Assembly (NCBI RefSeq): GCF_001399685.1 | Contig: NZ_JTHN01000099.1 | Coordinates: forward strand, 1 to 39,635 | From: Paenibacillus sp. A3 | GTDB taxonomy: Bacteria; Bacillota; Bacilli; Paenibacillales; NBRC-103111 | Length of the DNA: 39,635 nt | Direction of reading: 5' to 3' | In this document: piece by piece, positions 14,908 to 23,452 of the stretch | How the letters are laid out: each line of letters starts with the position of its first letter | Numbering within the stretch: position 1 is the stretch's first letter | The notes under the pieces: model-generated | Told to the model about the DNA's origin: nothing | The model's input: only the letters and a program-made list of their open reading frames with translations | Databases searched by the model: none | Made by a program: the position numbers and the translations under genes

Positions 14908-15981
14908 ATCCTCGAACGGTTCTCCCGATAAGTTTCCATCCAAAATATCGTCAATAATACCGGCTGCCTTAGCCAGGAAAGCTTTCCATTTCAGACCCGG
15001 CAGCAGAATCAACTCATCATGCTCGACATCGAGGCTTCCCAGACATTTTTTGTCTTTCACCCACACAATAAACCCCGTATTGGAGTAATTATCAATGTCC
15101 TTGACGAGATCGATAAATGTTCTGCCTCTCCACTCCAGCACTCGGACATCGAATATCGTTTCGAATTCAATGTATTCGGTTGTCTTCGCATCCCTCAGGT
15201 CAATCCTTCGGTTCTCGATCCCGAGCCATTTGATAATTTCAGCGGGCAAGCCCAGACGCTTAAGCTCCTTCGCCCGATTATCCATTTCATGCCAGACCGG
15301 AGGTTCGAATGGCTTGATGTACTCCATCAGCTCCGTATGGTTATTCTGCTTGGCATAAGAATACGCCCGGTCGCCGTTCTTATCCTTTATCGTGACGTCG
15401 GCGCCATGTTCAATCAAGTACTTTACGATTTCAAAATGGTTGATCGAAGCGGCCATTTGGACAGGGGTCGTACAATACGGAAACACCTGGCTGCGACCGT
15501 TAAAGTTGACATCGGCTCCATGCTCCACGAATAACTTGACGAATTCGAATTTTCCGGACCCTGCGGCGTCGCGAAGAGCGTCCCCGCCTGCGTAGGTTCT
15601 CATATCGAAGCCCAATTCGAGTAAAGCACGGACTCCCTTGTGATTGCCGAAGGCAAGGGCCCTTCCCACAGCGGAACTCTTCACATGGGTAAGAGCATTG
15701 AGATCAGCGCCCGCTTGCAACAATCTTTCAAATAGATCGCGCGTTCCATACCTGGCAGCGTAAGGCATCACAGGATTCTTCGCATCGTTCAAATTGTCGA
15801 ATATGTACTTGTCCAACAAAAGCCGGGCAAGGGCCGGCCGCTTGTATTCTAACGCCTGATTTAAAATATGGACGGGAAGCGTGCTTCCTTCCGGTAATCC
15901 GTGCTTTTCCAAAACGGCCATAACCCGGTCCGTATCGTTGCTTTGGATGCAGCTAACAACTTCTTTTTCAAACTCCGTCAT
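14905..15981 (-). CDS. Ankyrin-repeat protein with a C-terminal immunity-like domain
   Basis: A 358-residue soluble protein. ATG at 15981 follows GGGAGGAC by 4 bp. Residues about 60-225 hold four to five ankyrin repeats (ARLLLDKYIFDN; RDLFERLLQAGADLNALTHV; GVRALLELGFDM; FEFVKLFVEHGADVNFNGR; FEIVKYLIEHGADVTIKDKN). The last 120 residues form a different domain starting NRAKELKRLGLPAEIIKWLG, with a late DELILLPGLKWKAFLAKAAG. That opening resembles SMI1/KNR4 (SUKH)-like immunity proteins, but the match is by eye only. The start overlaps the end of the acetyltransferase gene by 14 bp, so the two are coupled. Ankyrin arrays in such proteins bind other proteins; the partner is unknown. Confidence 0.85.
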   Translation of the reverse strand: MTEFEKEVVSCIQSNDTDRVMAVLEKHGLPEGSTLPVHILNQALEYKRPALARLLLDKYIFDNLNDAKNPVMPYAARYGTRDLFERLLQAGADLNALTHVKSSAVGRALAFGNHKGVRALLELGFDMRTYAGGDALRDAAGSGKFEFVKLFVEHGADVNFNGRSQVFPYCTTPVQMAASINHFEIVKYLIEHGADVTIKDKNGDRAYSYAKQNNHTELMEYIKPFEPPVWHEMDNRAKELKRLGLPAEIIKWLGIENRRIDLRDAKTTEYIEFETIFDVRVLEWRGRTFIDLVKDIDNYSNTGFIVWVKDKKCLGSLDVEHDELILLPGLKWKAFLAKAAGIIDDILDGNLSGEPFED

Positions 15982-16513
15982 GATGTCCTCCCAATCCAAT
16001 CCAAAACCTCTTGACGATATTCCCGTCTTCCTCCGTGAATTCCGATTCAAACCTGCCGCCATGCTTCAATATGGTCTTCTCCGAGCCAAGGTTGTGCTTG
16101 TCACAGACTAACAGCACTTGGTCCAATCCCATCGCTTTCGTGATCTGCAGCGCCTGGGCCAGCAGTGCGCTCGCATAGCCTTTGCGCCTATAGCCGGGGC
16201 GTATGCCATAACCGATATGGCCGCCGCTGTTCAGAAGCTTTTCGTTTAAGCGATGACGAATGTTAACTGCACCTACAACAAGGTCTTCTTCGTTAAGCAG
16301 CCAATAGGTCGAATGAGGCACCCAATGAGGATTGCTTAATTTCTCCTCGCTATCTTCGGCACACAGAAACTCCAGCATCGCTTCGAAATCGCCGGGATCT
16401 CGACGGACAACCCAGGGGACCATCGTTTCCCCGCTGTTTATCCAGTCCGCATAGAACGACAAGTACGGCTCCCGGTATTCCATAGAAGGTCTGACTAACC
16501 GGACCTTGTTCAT
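15968..16513 (-). CDS. GNAT-family N-acetyltransferase
   Basis: A 181-residue acetyl-CoA-dependent acetyltransferase. ATG at 16513 follows GGAGGG; an earlier in-frame ATG at 16546 lacks a ribosome site. The acetyl-CoA binding motif A is GYGIRPGYRRKGYASALLAQ (pattern R-R-K-G-Y-A) near residues 108-127. The conserved late segment reads CDKHNLGSEKTILKHGGRFE. The core resembles the small-molecule GNATs often annotated as YesJ- or RimJ-like. The substrate cannot be predicted. It is translationally coupled to the downstream ankyrin gene. The region 16514-16727 holds its leader and no gene. Confidence 0.9.
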   Translation of the reverse strand: MNKVRLVRPSMEYREPYLSFYADWINSGETMVPWVVRRDPGDFEAMLEFLCAEDSEEKLSNPHWVPHSTYWLLNEEDLVVGAVNIRHRLNEKLLNSGGHIGYGIRPGYRRKGYASALLAQALQITKAMGLDQVLLVCDKHNLGSEKTILKHGGRFESEFTEEDGNIVKRFWIGLGGHHDGV

Positions 16514-16727
16514 CCGAATCCCTCCTGCCTTCTGCATCGAATACATTTTCGCGGGCTAGTTCGCCTATTTTCCCGCATATTCCATTCACGATTTGGTCTA
16601 TTATAGCTCCTCTCCCTCCTATTGGCAATGGAACCCTACGGGCATCCGCCCGATAAACGCAAAAATGGCGCCTTTGCAGACGCCTGTCATCCGGGGTATG
16701 CGACTCTGACCCAGTGAAGATTCGGAT

Positions 16728-17174
16728 TTATTTCCTCGCTTGATGTTCAAGCAGCTTCTTGAGTTTCTTCAGGTCCTTCTCGTTGGCTCTCCGCATCATG
16801 AACGACATGAACGGTGCGAACAACACGGAAAACCCGGCCGGGTTCCCTCTGTTTCGCAAGGTCATTCGGGTTGCATCGCCTCCGACCGATTCCCAGGTAT
16901 ACGTTGTCTCCATCGGAAAAGGTCCGTCAGCCGTGCGCATGACAAGCAACTGACCCGGTTGGTATTCGACAATTTGATAGACGTAGGCAAGCGGCTTTCC
17001 TAGAAACTGCGCTTTAAAAGCAATTTTGGAACCGACGGCAAGCGGCTTCGGGGTCTGCCATTCGGCCGTTTGAATATTGACATACCATTCCGGAGCGTTG
17101 TCCGGGTCAGCCGCATAGGCCGAAACTTGGTCACAGGAGCAGTTGATACTGATTTCCGTTTGAACGTCTACCAT
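16728..17174 (-). CDS. SRPBCC-family protein
   Basis: A 148-residue START/Bet v 1-like (polyketide cyclase/dehydrase type) ligand-binding protein. ATG at 17174 follows GGAAGGAG; upstream in-frame codons lack a ribosome site. The opening TEISINCSCDQVSAYAADPD and NAPEWYVNIQTAEWQTPKP, the middle LGKPLAYVYQIVEYQPGQLL, and the end with a long basic helix (KDLKKLKKLLEHQ) match the family. It stands alone. A weak GGCG/CGCC hairpin followed by ATTTTTG (minus, about 16664-16685) may end transcription. Confidence 0.88.
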   Translation of the reverse strand: MVDVQTEISINCSCDQVSAYAADPDNAPEWYVNIQTAEWQTPKPLAVGSKIAFKAQFLGKPLAYVYQIVEYQPGQLLVMRTADGPFPMETTYTWESVGGDATRMTLRNRGNPAGFSVLFAPFMSFMMRRANEKDLKKLKKLLEHQARK

Positions 17175-17268
17175 GATGGACTCCTTCCGGTTTATTGTTC
17201 GCTGCCGAGCTGACAGACAAAGATAGCATGTCCATATTAGAGGTAATAACCATGGAGGGTTATCATGC

Positions 17269-17298
17269 AAAAAAAGCACCGGCCGTTAAGGTGCTTTT
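17269..17298 (-). terminator. Terminator after the AHSA1-like pseudogene
   Basis: AAAAGCACC/GGTGCTTTT stem with a 9-base loop, followed on the minus strand by TTTTTTGC. Confidence 0.7.
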
Positions 17299-17339
17299 GC
17301 TTTTACGGAGAAAGAAAGAGCCCGCCTCGCTATGCAGAT

Positions 17340-17672
17340 CTATTCGCCAGAAGTGCCCCGAGGCGTTCCATATTTTGATACATGCTGCAAAACAATCCGC
17401 TCCGGTTCGACGATCTCCACGAAGACGCACTTATTCCGATAATCGGTGCCATCGGGTCCATGCATGATAAACTTTCAGGTGCCGCCCGGTCTCAAGTCAA
17501 ACTCCTGAAACGTATTCGTAAAGCCCTTCGGTCCCCACCACTGGGATAATTGGTCAGGCAGGGTCCAAGCCTTAAAAACAAGCTCACGCGGCGCATCAAA
17601 CATGCGCGTGGTTACCAGCTCAAGCTCGTCTGCATTCGTTGCGTTGCTGCTCGCTGCATTGTTTTCGGGCAT
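17340..17672 (-). pseudogene. AHSA1/SRPBCC-family gene with a nonsense codon
   Basis: ATG at 17672 follows TTGGAGGAATAG. The frame reads MPENNAASSNATNADELELV, then TTRMFDAPRELVFKAWTLPD and QLSQWWGPKGFTNTFQEFDL, ending RPGGT before a TGA at about 17476-17478. In this family the next residue is normally Trp, so TGG has become TGA. The frame then continues KFIMHGPDGTDYRNKCVFVE and IVEPERIVLQHV, still family-like, then diverges to a TAG at 17342-17340. The final third of the domain is missing. The product would be an activator-of-Hsp90-like lipid-binding protein if intact. Confidence 0.85.
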
Positions 17673-17909
17673 ATCTATTCCTCCAACGATCATTTGGTAT
17701 CCGTCCTTTGTCCTCATTATAGCATGGAGCATGCCAAGCGGTTTCTTATAGATTGCTAGTGCAACCACGAATCCGATTGTCGCCAAAAATAGCACCTTGT
17801 AGTCATTTCATGTTTCGGATTGTGCTTATATAATTTACCCATAAGCGCAGCTTGGCGAAGGCAGATCGTTGAAGGCGAGACTTGAAAACAAAACCGAGGA
17901 GGAGATCGT

Positions 17910-18524
17910 ATGAAATCTTGGAATGTCGGAATTTTGTTGTTTGACCAGGTGGAAATTCTTGATTTTGCCGGCCCGTACGAAGTGTTCGGCCTTGCTGTGC
18001 ACGACCGCTATCAACCGACCGAACGCTCACTGTTCAACGTCACCACGATATCGGAATCTGGGAGTCTGATTACAGCAGAGAACAACTTGAAAGTGACTCC
18101 CGATTACAGTCTGGCCACCGCCCCTGCCTACGATCTGCTCGTGATCCCCGGGGGGCCGGGAGTGAGGAAGGCTCTCTTGAATGAAGCTCTTGTCAACTGG
18201 GTTCGCGCCCGTTCGGGCGATACGCCATGGATTACTTCCGTATGTACGGGGTCGCTGCTGCTGGCTCAAACGGGTCTTCTGGACGGAAAAAAGGCGACGA
18301 CTCATATTGACAGCATCGATTGGATGCGTAAACAATATCCGGCGATCGATGTCATCGATGGCGTCAAATACGTGGACGATGACCGGATCGTCACTTCGGG
18401 AGGCGTTGCCAACGGCATGCACATGTCGCTGCATATGGTTGACCGCCTGGCGGGAAGGGAAGTCGCACAGGATGTGTCCCACATCATGCAATTCGAGACG
18501 GACTTTGACGAATACGCGTGCTGA
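17910..18524 (+). CDS. DJ-1/PfpI-family protein (isonitrile hydratase-like)
   Basis: A 204-residue class I glutamine-amidotransferase-fold protein. ATG at 17910 follows GAGGAGGAG. The opening VGILLFDQVEILDFAGPYEV is the DJ-1/PfpI signature with D18. The nucleophile elbow is SVCTGSLLLAQ with C112, followed by LLDGKKATTH. This arrangement resembles isonitrile hydratase InhA and the N-terminal part of GATase1-AraC regulators, but no AraC domain follows. It may act on isonitriles or as a glyoxalase or stress protein. It is monocistronic with a terminator at 18542. Confidence 0.92.
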   Translation: MKSWNVGILLFDQVEILDFAGPYEVFGLAVHDRYQPTERSLFNVTTISESGSLITAENNLKVTPDYSLATAPAYDLLVIPGGPGVRKALLNEALVNWVRARSGDTPWITSVCTGSLLLAQTGLLDGKKATTHIDSIDWMRKQYPAIDVIDGVKYVDDDRIVTSGGVANGMHMSLHMVDRLAGREVAQDVSHIMQFETDFDEYAC

Positions 18525-18541
18525 AGAGGAACGCATGTCAT

Positions 18542-18583
18542 AAGGAGCTTTCCGCCGTGTTTTCAGCGGCAAAGCTCCTTTTT
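18542..18583 (+). terminator. Terminator of the DJ-1/PfpI gene
   Basis: AAGGAGCTTT/AAAGCTCCTT stem with inner CCGC/GCGG pairing, then TTTTTC. Confidence 0.85.
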
Positions 18584-18723
18584 CATTTTGCGCGAAAATC
18601 AAGCCTCCCAGACTTCTTCCGATCCCCTCTTAAAGCCCCGCTCCTAAAGCCATTAGCGTCCACACCACATGTGCTTGACTGCAATATGATATTTTATGAT
18701 CAAAAGTTGGAGTTGGTGATATC

Positions 18724-19371
18724 TTGATGATCTATACAGCTCTCGGAGATTCGATCACATTTGGCCAAAATGCTTCCTCTTTGGCAAAAGCCTACCCTCA
18801 ATTGACCGTATCCGCTTTAAATTCGGACTCGCGCAAGGTTCGCGGGTTTGTTCTGGCGCGGCCCGGTTGGAGCAGCGATGATCTATTGGACGCCGTGATA
18901 TGGCGGGGGGCCTCCGTCATCGCCCATTCCTCGGTCGTCTCGGTTTGGATTGGCGGAGTGGATTTAGCCAACGCGGCGCTGGCTTCCTTTACAACCAAGC
19001 AGCCGCTTGCCGTAAAACACCTTGTAGCCGGCTATAGGCGTAATGTCAGTGCCATTTTGACTCGAATCAAAAAAGGGAGCCGGGCCCGGATCGTTTGCTG
19101 CACGCAGTACAACCCGTTTCCGAGCACTCCTCTTGCGGTTGAGGCGATAGGACAATTGAATCGGATGATCAACGAGCTTGCCCATAGCTGCAACGCCACT
19201 ATAGCTCCCACTCATACGTGGTTTGAAGGTAAGCAGGCAGAGCTTGTGCATGGTTATCGCAGCGGAAAGATCGAAGACGCGTTAAGCGGATCGTTACCCA
19301 TCCATCCGAACGATCGGGGGCACCGGGTCATTGCCACGGGACTGGCCCCATTTCTGATCCCTCGTAAGTAA
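18724..19371 (+). CDS. SGNH/GDSL-family hydrolase
   Basis: A 215-residue esterase/acylhydrolase. The block I nucleophile is in YTALGDSITFGQ (S10) and block V reads HPNDRGH with D197 and H200, completing a Ser-Asp-His triad. Block III is degenerate (WIGGVDLAN). The start is TTG at 18724 or ATG at 18727, with GGAGTTGGTGAT upstream. No signal peptide is visible, so it is probably cytoplasmic. It runs toward the convergent isoprenoid-synthase gene, leaving a 12-bp gap. The substrate is unknown; no pathway link with the terpenoid gene can be shown. Confidence 0.9.
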   Translation: MMIYTALGDSITFGQNASSLAKAYPQLTVSALNSDSRKVRGFVLARPGWSSDDLLDAVIWRGASVIAHSSVVSVWIGGVDLANAALASFTTKQPLAVKHLVAGYRRNVSAILTRIKKGSRARIVCCTQYNPFPSTPLAVEAIGQLNRMINELAHSCNATIAPTHTWFEGKQAELVHGYRSGKIEDALSGSLPIHPNDRGHRVIATGLAPFLIPRK

Positions 19372-19383
19372 TCCCTGCTCATC

Positions 19384-21768
19384 CTAGCGGTTCCTGCTGA
19401 CCATATAATCCAACAAATGCTTCAGAAAAACGGTGCGGCGCGGCATTTCCTGCAATGCTTCCATAGCAGTACAATAATGCTCCCACATCTTTTTGCTGGC
19501 GCCTTCCGAACCCAGGATGGTGACGAACGTCGAATTGTTGTTTTCCGCATCCTGGCCGACGGGCTTTCCAAGCAACCGCGCATCTCCTTCCAAATCAAGC
19601 AAATCGTCCTTGATCTGAAAAGCTATCCCCGCATGATAAGCGAATGTTTTCAACACTTCGATTTCCTTCTCGTTCACCTGCGCGAGAATAGCGGGCATCA
19701 CCAGAGCAGCCTCAAACACAATGCCGGTTTTATAAAAGCAAATCGCATCCAATTGCTCCAGAGTCAACGCTTTTCCTTTGGAGCTTAAATCCATCGCCTG
19801 TCCCACACACACGTTTTCCGCCATTTCGGCCGAATATTTCATCAGGGCAAGCACCGTTTTCGCATCAAACTGATCCAATGATGCTTGTTCCTGAATGGCC
19901 TTCTGAATCAGAAACAGACCGGTTAGTTCCGCCGTGGCGCTATTATGCACCCGATGCAGTGTCGGACGCCCTCTACGGATCGACGCGTTATCCTGGGACG
20001 GCAAATCATCGAAGATCAGAGATGCGGTATGCATATATTCCATGGATCTCAGCAAGGGAACGATGGACGGTGCGCGGAGCCCATATTCTTGGACACCCAT
20101 GACCCAGGTCACGATCGGACGCAGACGTTTGCCGTCCCCTTCCAGACTGTAATTTGCCGCAGCAATGAGCGACTCTTTCATCCCCGGAATGCCGTCAGGC
20201 TTGGCAATCTGCAAAGTGTCGTTGATCTGCCGGCGTACTGTTTTGACGGTTTCGGCGAATTCTTCTTTTTCGTTCCGGTCTCTTTTTAACATGGCGACCA
20301 ACTGGTCTCGAAGCAGTTTATCGAAAAATTCCACGTCTACCGCTTTTTCAACCATATGTTGAACAAGCCGGTTGAACGCCGGATTTCCTGAAGCGAAGAT
20401 CTCCATAATACCGTTATATTTTTCGGTGCCGATACGCGCTTTGCAGCGTTTTAGACCGTTGATGGCCCGATCCAGGATCACCTCACGGGCCTTCGCATCG
20501 GAGCGAAATACGTCATGAATGAGATGGGCAATGACCGTCCAGTATAATTCAAAGGGATTGAGCAGATCCGGCCGTTGATCACGGTACGTCAAATAATAGG
20601 TATACGGCGTTACCGCACCGTCTCTCTTATCGTCGAACATATCCGCGAAATCGTCAGCCAACTGGTTGAATATGCCATAAAAGAAGGTTCGATCCTCAAA
20701 GCCTTCGTCTAAGGGAGCGCGAAGGATCGAGCGGGCAATCAGGCGGGAAGAGGCAGACTTTAAGATGATAGGTACATAAAGCTCTTCATTGGTGTATGTG
20801 GCATGGGCCAGATCCTTAGCACGGTCCAGTTCCTGCGAGTGAAAGAACACGTAGGCTTGCTCGAAAAACAGGTGTTGGGTTTCCGGCCGCTGACGGTGCT
20901 TAATATATTCAAAGGCTTCCCGCAGCTCCGCGTGCACGTATTGAATCATCGCCTTGCGGGCTCCGGACCATTCGCCCAATTCCGGCACCGATCCCGTAAG
21001 AAGTGCAATCCGTATCATATCGGAATAATGTGCTTTCTCTTGAGCGGTTAAGACCTGCGCATCCAGAAGATCGTCGATGAACGGATAGGTCAAACCGTAG
21101 GAATAGCCGAGCCGGATCGCTTCATCCAGTCTCCGGGCACGCTCCTCGGGCGATGGCTCATCTCCCATCTCTTCGATCGCATGCATGACTACCCCGACAA
21201 TGATCTTGATCAGCTTGCGCTGGGCATGCTCGGCATTCATTTCCTCCGGAATATGAGCCGCTACGCTCTTCAGCTTGTCTATCACCCATATCGCAGCGGT
21301 CTCAACGCCTTCTTTCTGAGCCCATCGATACAGCCCGGCAAAACTGACAAACGCCGGACGTTCTTCCCGGTTAGTTGCGGCGGGGAGAAGCAAGCGATGC
21401 TTGACGTCGGCAGCTACACGTTTCATTCTGGCCTGTGCTTCAGGAGAATCGATGGCTTTGCCCAGATCGCGCATGTAAATATAGGATACGCTTCGATCCA
21501 GGTAATCATCCAATTTACCGGTATGCTTCAGCCATTGGATATAGCGGTGATAGTCCCCGTCATTGGGCTTTCGCTTGCCTCGGACAAACATGGACAGCCA
21601 TGATTGGCCGCGAACATGATCTCGTTTCCACAGTTCGATATCCTCCGTGAGGACAGACGCATACGTCTTTTCCATGACTTGCTTATAGAGCGACGCAAAG
21701 TAGCCGGCAGCTTTCTGCTCGGCCAGCCGATAACAGGTATCAGCATGAATTATATATTCCTCATTCAT
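19384..21768 (-). CDS. Two-domain isoprenoid synthase: cyclase-like N-domain plus polyprenyl synthetase
   Basis: A 794-residue protein in one uninterrupted frame; ATG at 21768 follows GAGGTAA. The C-terminal part (about 500-794) is a trans-type polyprenyl diphosphate synthase: GDGKRLRP (544-551), first Asp-rich motif DDLPSQD (587-593) followed by RRGRPTLHR, and second motif DDLLD (721-725) in FQIKDDLLDLEGD. The N-terminal 480 residues are all-helical. They contain their own DDLLD (232-236, after YGLTYPFI) and, 132 residues later, QLADDFADMFDD (369-380). Two Asp clusters at that spacing are what squalene/phytoene synthases and class I cyclases show. The layout recalls fungal bifunctional terpene synthases (cyclase first, prenyltransferase second). 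The C-terminal assignment is firm; the N-terminal one is inference. It is monocistronic. Confidence 0.85.
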   Translation of the reverse strand: MNEEYIIHADTCYRLAEQKAAGYFASLYKQVMEKTYASVLTEDIELWKRDHVRGQSWLSMFVRGKRKPNDGDYHRYIQWLKHTGKLDDYLDRSVSYIYMRDLGKAIDSPEAQARMKRVAADVKHRLLLPAATNREERPAFVSFAGLYRWAQKEGVETAAIWVIDKLKSVAAHIPEEMNAEHAQRKLIKIIVGVVMHAIEEMGDEPSPEERARRLDEAIRLGYSYGLTYPFIDDLLDAQVLTAQEKAHYSDMIRIALLTGSVPELGEWSGARKAMIQYVHAELREAFEYIKHRQRPETQHLFFEQAYVFFHSQELDRAKDLAHATYTNEELYVPIILKSASSRLIARSILRAPLDEGFEDRTFFYGIFNQLADDFADMFDDKRDGAVTPYTYYLTYRDQRPDLLNPFELYWTVIAHLIHDVFRSDAKAREVILDRAINGLKRCKARIGTEKYNGIMEIFASGNPAFNRLVQHMVEKAVDVEFFDKLLRDQLVAMLKRDRNEKEEFAETVKTVRRQINDTLQIAKPDGIPGMKESLIAAANYSLEGDGKRLRPIVTWVMGVQEYGLRAPSIVPLLRSMEYMHTASLIFDDLPSQDNASIRRGRPTLHRVHNSATAELTGLFLIQKAIQEQASLDQFDAKTVLALMKYSAEMAENVCVGQAMDLSSKGKALTLEQLDAICFYKTGIVFEAALVMPAILAQVNEKEIEVLKTFAYHAGIAFQIKDDLLDLEGDARLLGKPVGQDAENNNSTFVTILGSEGASKKMWEHYCTAMEALQEMPRRTVFLKHLLDYMVSRNR

Positions 21769-22076
21769 AGGTGAATTACCTCAACTTCTATTGTTGGTAT
21801 AGGAATAAGCTTTTGGGAGGATGAGGTTTGCCGCAAGCTGCCTCGAATTGGAGTGCTTTTCGCAACAATAGCTTCTTCGGCTCCATTTTATATTTTAAAT
21901 ACGGGAGAGTTTTTTTTAGGTTGCGGATCATGGATAAAGGGGAAGGCTCCGACGACCCTTGGAGGGAAATTTTCAACATCTTGAACCGCCCGAATAATTC
22001 TGGTATTACAATATGCGGAAGCTGCTTGCTAAATTCAACGACGTCATTTAAATGCCATTTTTACTCGGATAAAAAA
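21769..22076 (-). other. Leader region of the isoprenoid synthase; no gene seen
   Basis: About 300 bp between the isoprenoid synthase start and the TetR terminator. AT-rich stretches near 21880-21905 could hold a promoter, but no hexamer pair stands out. Short open frames on both strands lack ribosome sites and recognisable products. Confidence 0.4.
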
Positions 22077-22107
22077 AGGGCGCCGTTTGTCAAAAGGGCC
22101 GTCCTCT
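22071..22107 (-). terminator. Terminator of the TetR operon
   Basis: Minus-strand imperfect hairpin AGG..GGCC / GGCG.CCCT with a loop of about 12 bases followed by TTTTTTT, about 75 bp after the TetR stop. Confidence 0.55.
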
Positions 22108-22179
22108 TTTCGGATCAAACAGTCTAATATTCTCAAAAAAGAATGAAGCGTCCAGCCATGCAGCCTAGGACCGCTCCGT

Positions 22180-22767
22180 TCAGGAATCCAGCGCAGAAAG
22201 CGTCACTTTTACAATATCGTCCAACACTTTCGGCTCGGAGGTCAATTTAGCGGCTTGCGTCAGCGAATATCTGGAATGATTCAAATAGCGGGCAAGCGCC
22301 CTCAGATCGCTATGACGATCGCTTAATTCACCTTGCTCGTTAGCACGCACCAATGCCCGATAGAATCCCTCTTCCAATCGGGAGGCATCCTGCTCGAAGA
22401 AGGCGGCGATTTCCGGAACGTGAGGGACCTGGTCGATCGCACTGTGCATGATGAAGCATTCCTTGCGCCGGACCTCGTCTTTCAACGCCGCCGCGATCTC
22501 GCGAAAAATATCCGCAATGGCCGCCTTGACAGAACCGGGACGATCAAGTCTCGTGAGCACGGCTGCACTTTTCTCGTTCGTATAATGCTTGACTGCGGAG
22601 ATGAAAAGATCTTTCTTCGTACCGTAGGTGTCATACAAGCTTTGCCGGGCAATCCCTAAGCCATCAAGCAAAATTTGCAGCGAAGTGCCTTCATATCCGT
22701 AATGGCCGAACACCTCCATGGCCTTGCGAAGCACGACGGTCGTATCGAATTCCTTATTTCTTCCCAT
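22180..22767 (-). CDS. TetR/AcrR-family transcriptional repressor
   Basis: A 195-residue repressor. ATG at 22767 follows AAGGAGG by 10 bp; two upstream in-frame ATGs are too close to, or before, that site. Residues about 8-52 form the helix-turn-helix (TVVLRKAMEVFGHYGYEGTS, then LQILLDGLGIARQSLYDTYG, and TKKDLF). The rest is an all-helical ligand-binding and dimer domain with ECFIMHSAIDQVPHVPEIAA. It lies 62 bp downstream of the quinone-reductase gene. Three copies of an 18-bp near-palindrome stand before the two upstream genes, so this repressor probably controls its own operon. The inducer is probably a quinone, aldehyde or similar electrophile; that is inference from the target genes. Confidence 0.93.
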   Translation of the reverse strand: MGRNKEFDTTVVLRKAMEVFGHYGYEGTSLQILLDGLGIARQSLYDTYGTKKDLFISAVKHYTNEKSAAVLTRLDRPGSVKAAIADIFREIAAALKDEVRRKECFIMHSAIDQVPHVPEIAAFFEQDASRLEEGFYRALVRANEQGELSDRHSDLRALARYLNHSRYSLTQAAKLTSEPKVLDDIVKVTLSALDS

Positions 22768-22829
22768 CGGTTGCATTCCTCCTTGCAAAACCATCTCACT
22801 CTTTTTCGGACCATTTAGTCAAGAATAAA

Positions 22830-23393
22830 TTACTTTCGAACCCATTCCGAGAGCTGAGCGAGCCAAGTCTTTCTATCCTCAACGTTCGAGGAGAGGATCG
22901 AGTCGAATACAAAATGATGGTTTACTTTGAAACCGCAGTACGCGAGTATTCCTTCATCTATCGTAAGACGCAGCGCATTCCCCATACCGCTTGCTTCATA
23001 TTGTTCGCTCGACTTGTTTTGCGTATGGATGAGTGTTGCTTTCTTGCCCGCCAGCAGTCCGATTTGAACCCCATCGTCATACTTATAAGCGAATCCGTAT
23101 GAAAATACGCGGTCGATGTACCCTTTCAGCATAGCAGGCATTCCCGTCCACCATAGCGGATAGATGAATACGACATGCTCCGCCCACGATACGTAGCTTT
23201 GCTCCAGGACGACGTCCTCTCCTACCCCGCCGAGCAATTCGCTCGGACCAAGCACGGGCTGGAAACCGATGCCGTATAGATCCCGGACGATCACCTCGTC
23301 CCCCTCTTGGCGCAAGCTTTCTGTCACTGCGTCCAGAATCGCGTGGTTAAAGCTTCTTTTTCTTGGATGCGTATAGATAATGAGATGATTCAT
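22830..23393 (-). CDS. Flavodoxin-like NAD(P)H (quinone) oxidoreductase
   Basis: A 187-residue FMN-dependent reductase of the MdaB/YwrO/KefF type. ATG at 23393 follows GGAGGG by 7 bp. It opens HLIIYTHPRKRSFNHAILDA, the phosphate-binding loop. The signature FIYPLWWTGMPAMLKGYIDR then VFSYGFAY covers the flavin and quinone sites. These enzymes reduce quinones by two electrons and protect against electrophiles. It lies between the NmrA-like gene and tetR, with one copy of the 18-bp operator in its leader (23416-23433). Confidence 0.92.
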   Translation of the reverse strand: MNHLIIYTHPRKRSFNHAILDAVTESLRQEGDEVIVRDLYGIGFQPVLGPSELLGGVGEDVVLEQSYVSWAEHVVFIYPLWWTGMPAMLKGYIDRVFSYGFAYKYDDGVQIGLLAGKKATLIHTQNKSSEQYEASGMGNALRLTIDEGILAYCGFKVNHHFVFDSILSSNVEDRKTWLAQLSEWVRK

Positions 23394-23415
23394 TCCCATT
23401 CCCTCCAATATTGAT

Positions 23416-23433
23416 AGTGATTAATCAATTACT
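23416..23433. promoter_or_regulatory. TetR operator copy 1
   Basis: AGTGATTAATCAATTACT, a near-palindrome that matches the copies at 24428 and 24473 at 15 or 16 of 18 positions. It lies 23 bp upstream of the quinone-reductase start. Confidence 0.7.
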
Positions 23434-23452
23434 TTTGGCTATAAAATGAAAG

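Noticed and set aside
17269-17330. Terminator followed by TTTTACGGAGAAAGA, similar to the ssrA 3' end
   Set aside because: Only about 11 of 14 bases match and the acceptor-stem sequence GGAGACG is not kept; chance similarity is likely.
18674-18706. TTGACT near TATGAT as promoter of the SGNH hydrolase
   Set aside because: The hexamers are 14 bp apart or less, too close for a sigma-A promoter.
21828-22127. 99-codon plus-strand frame between the isoprenoid synthase and tetR
   Set aside because: No ribosome site or recognisable family, and it runs across the tetR terminator.
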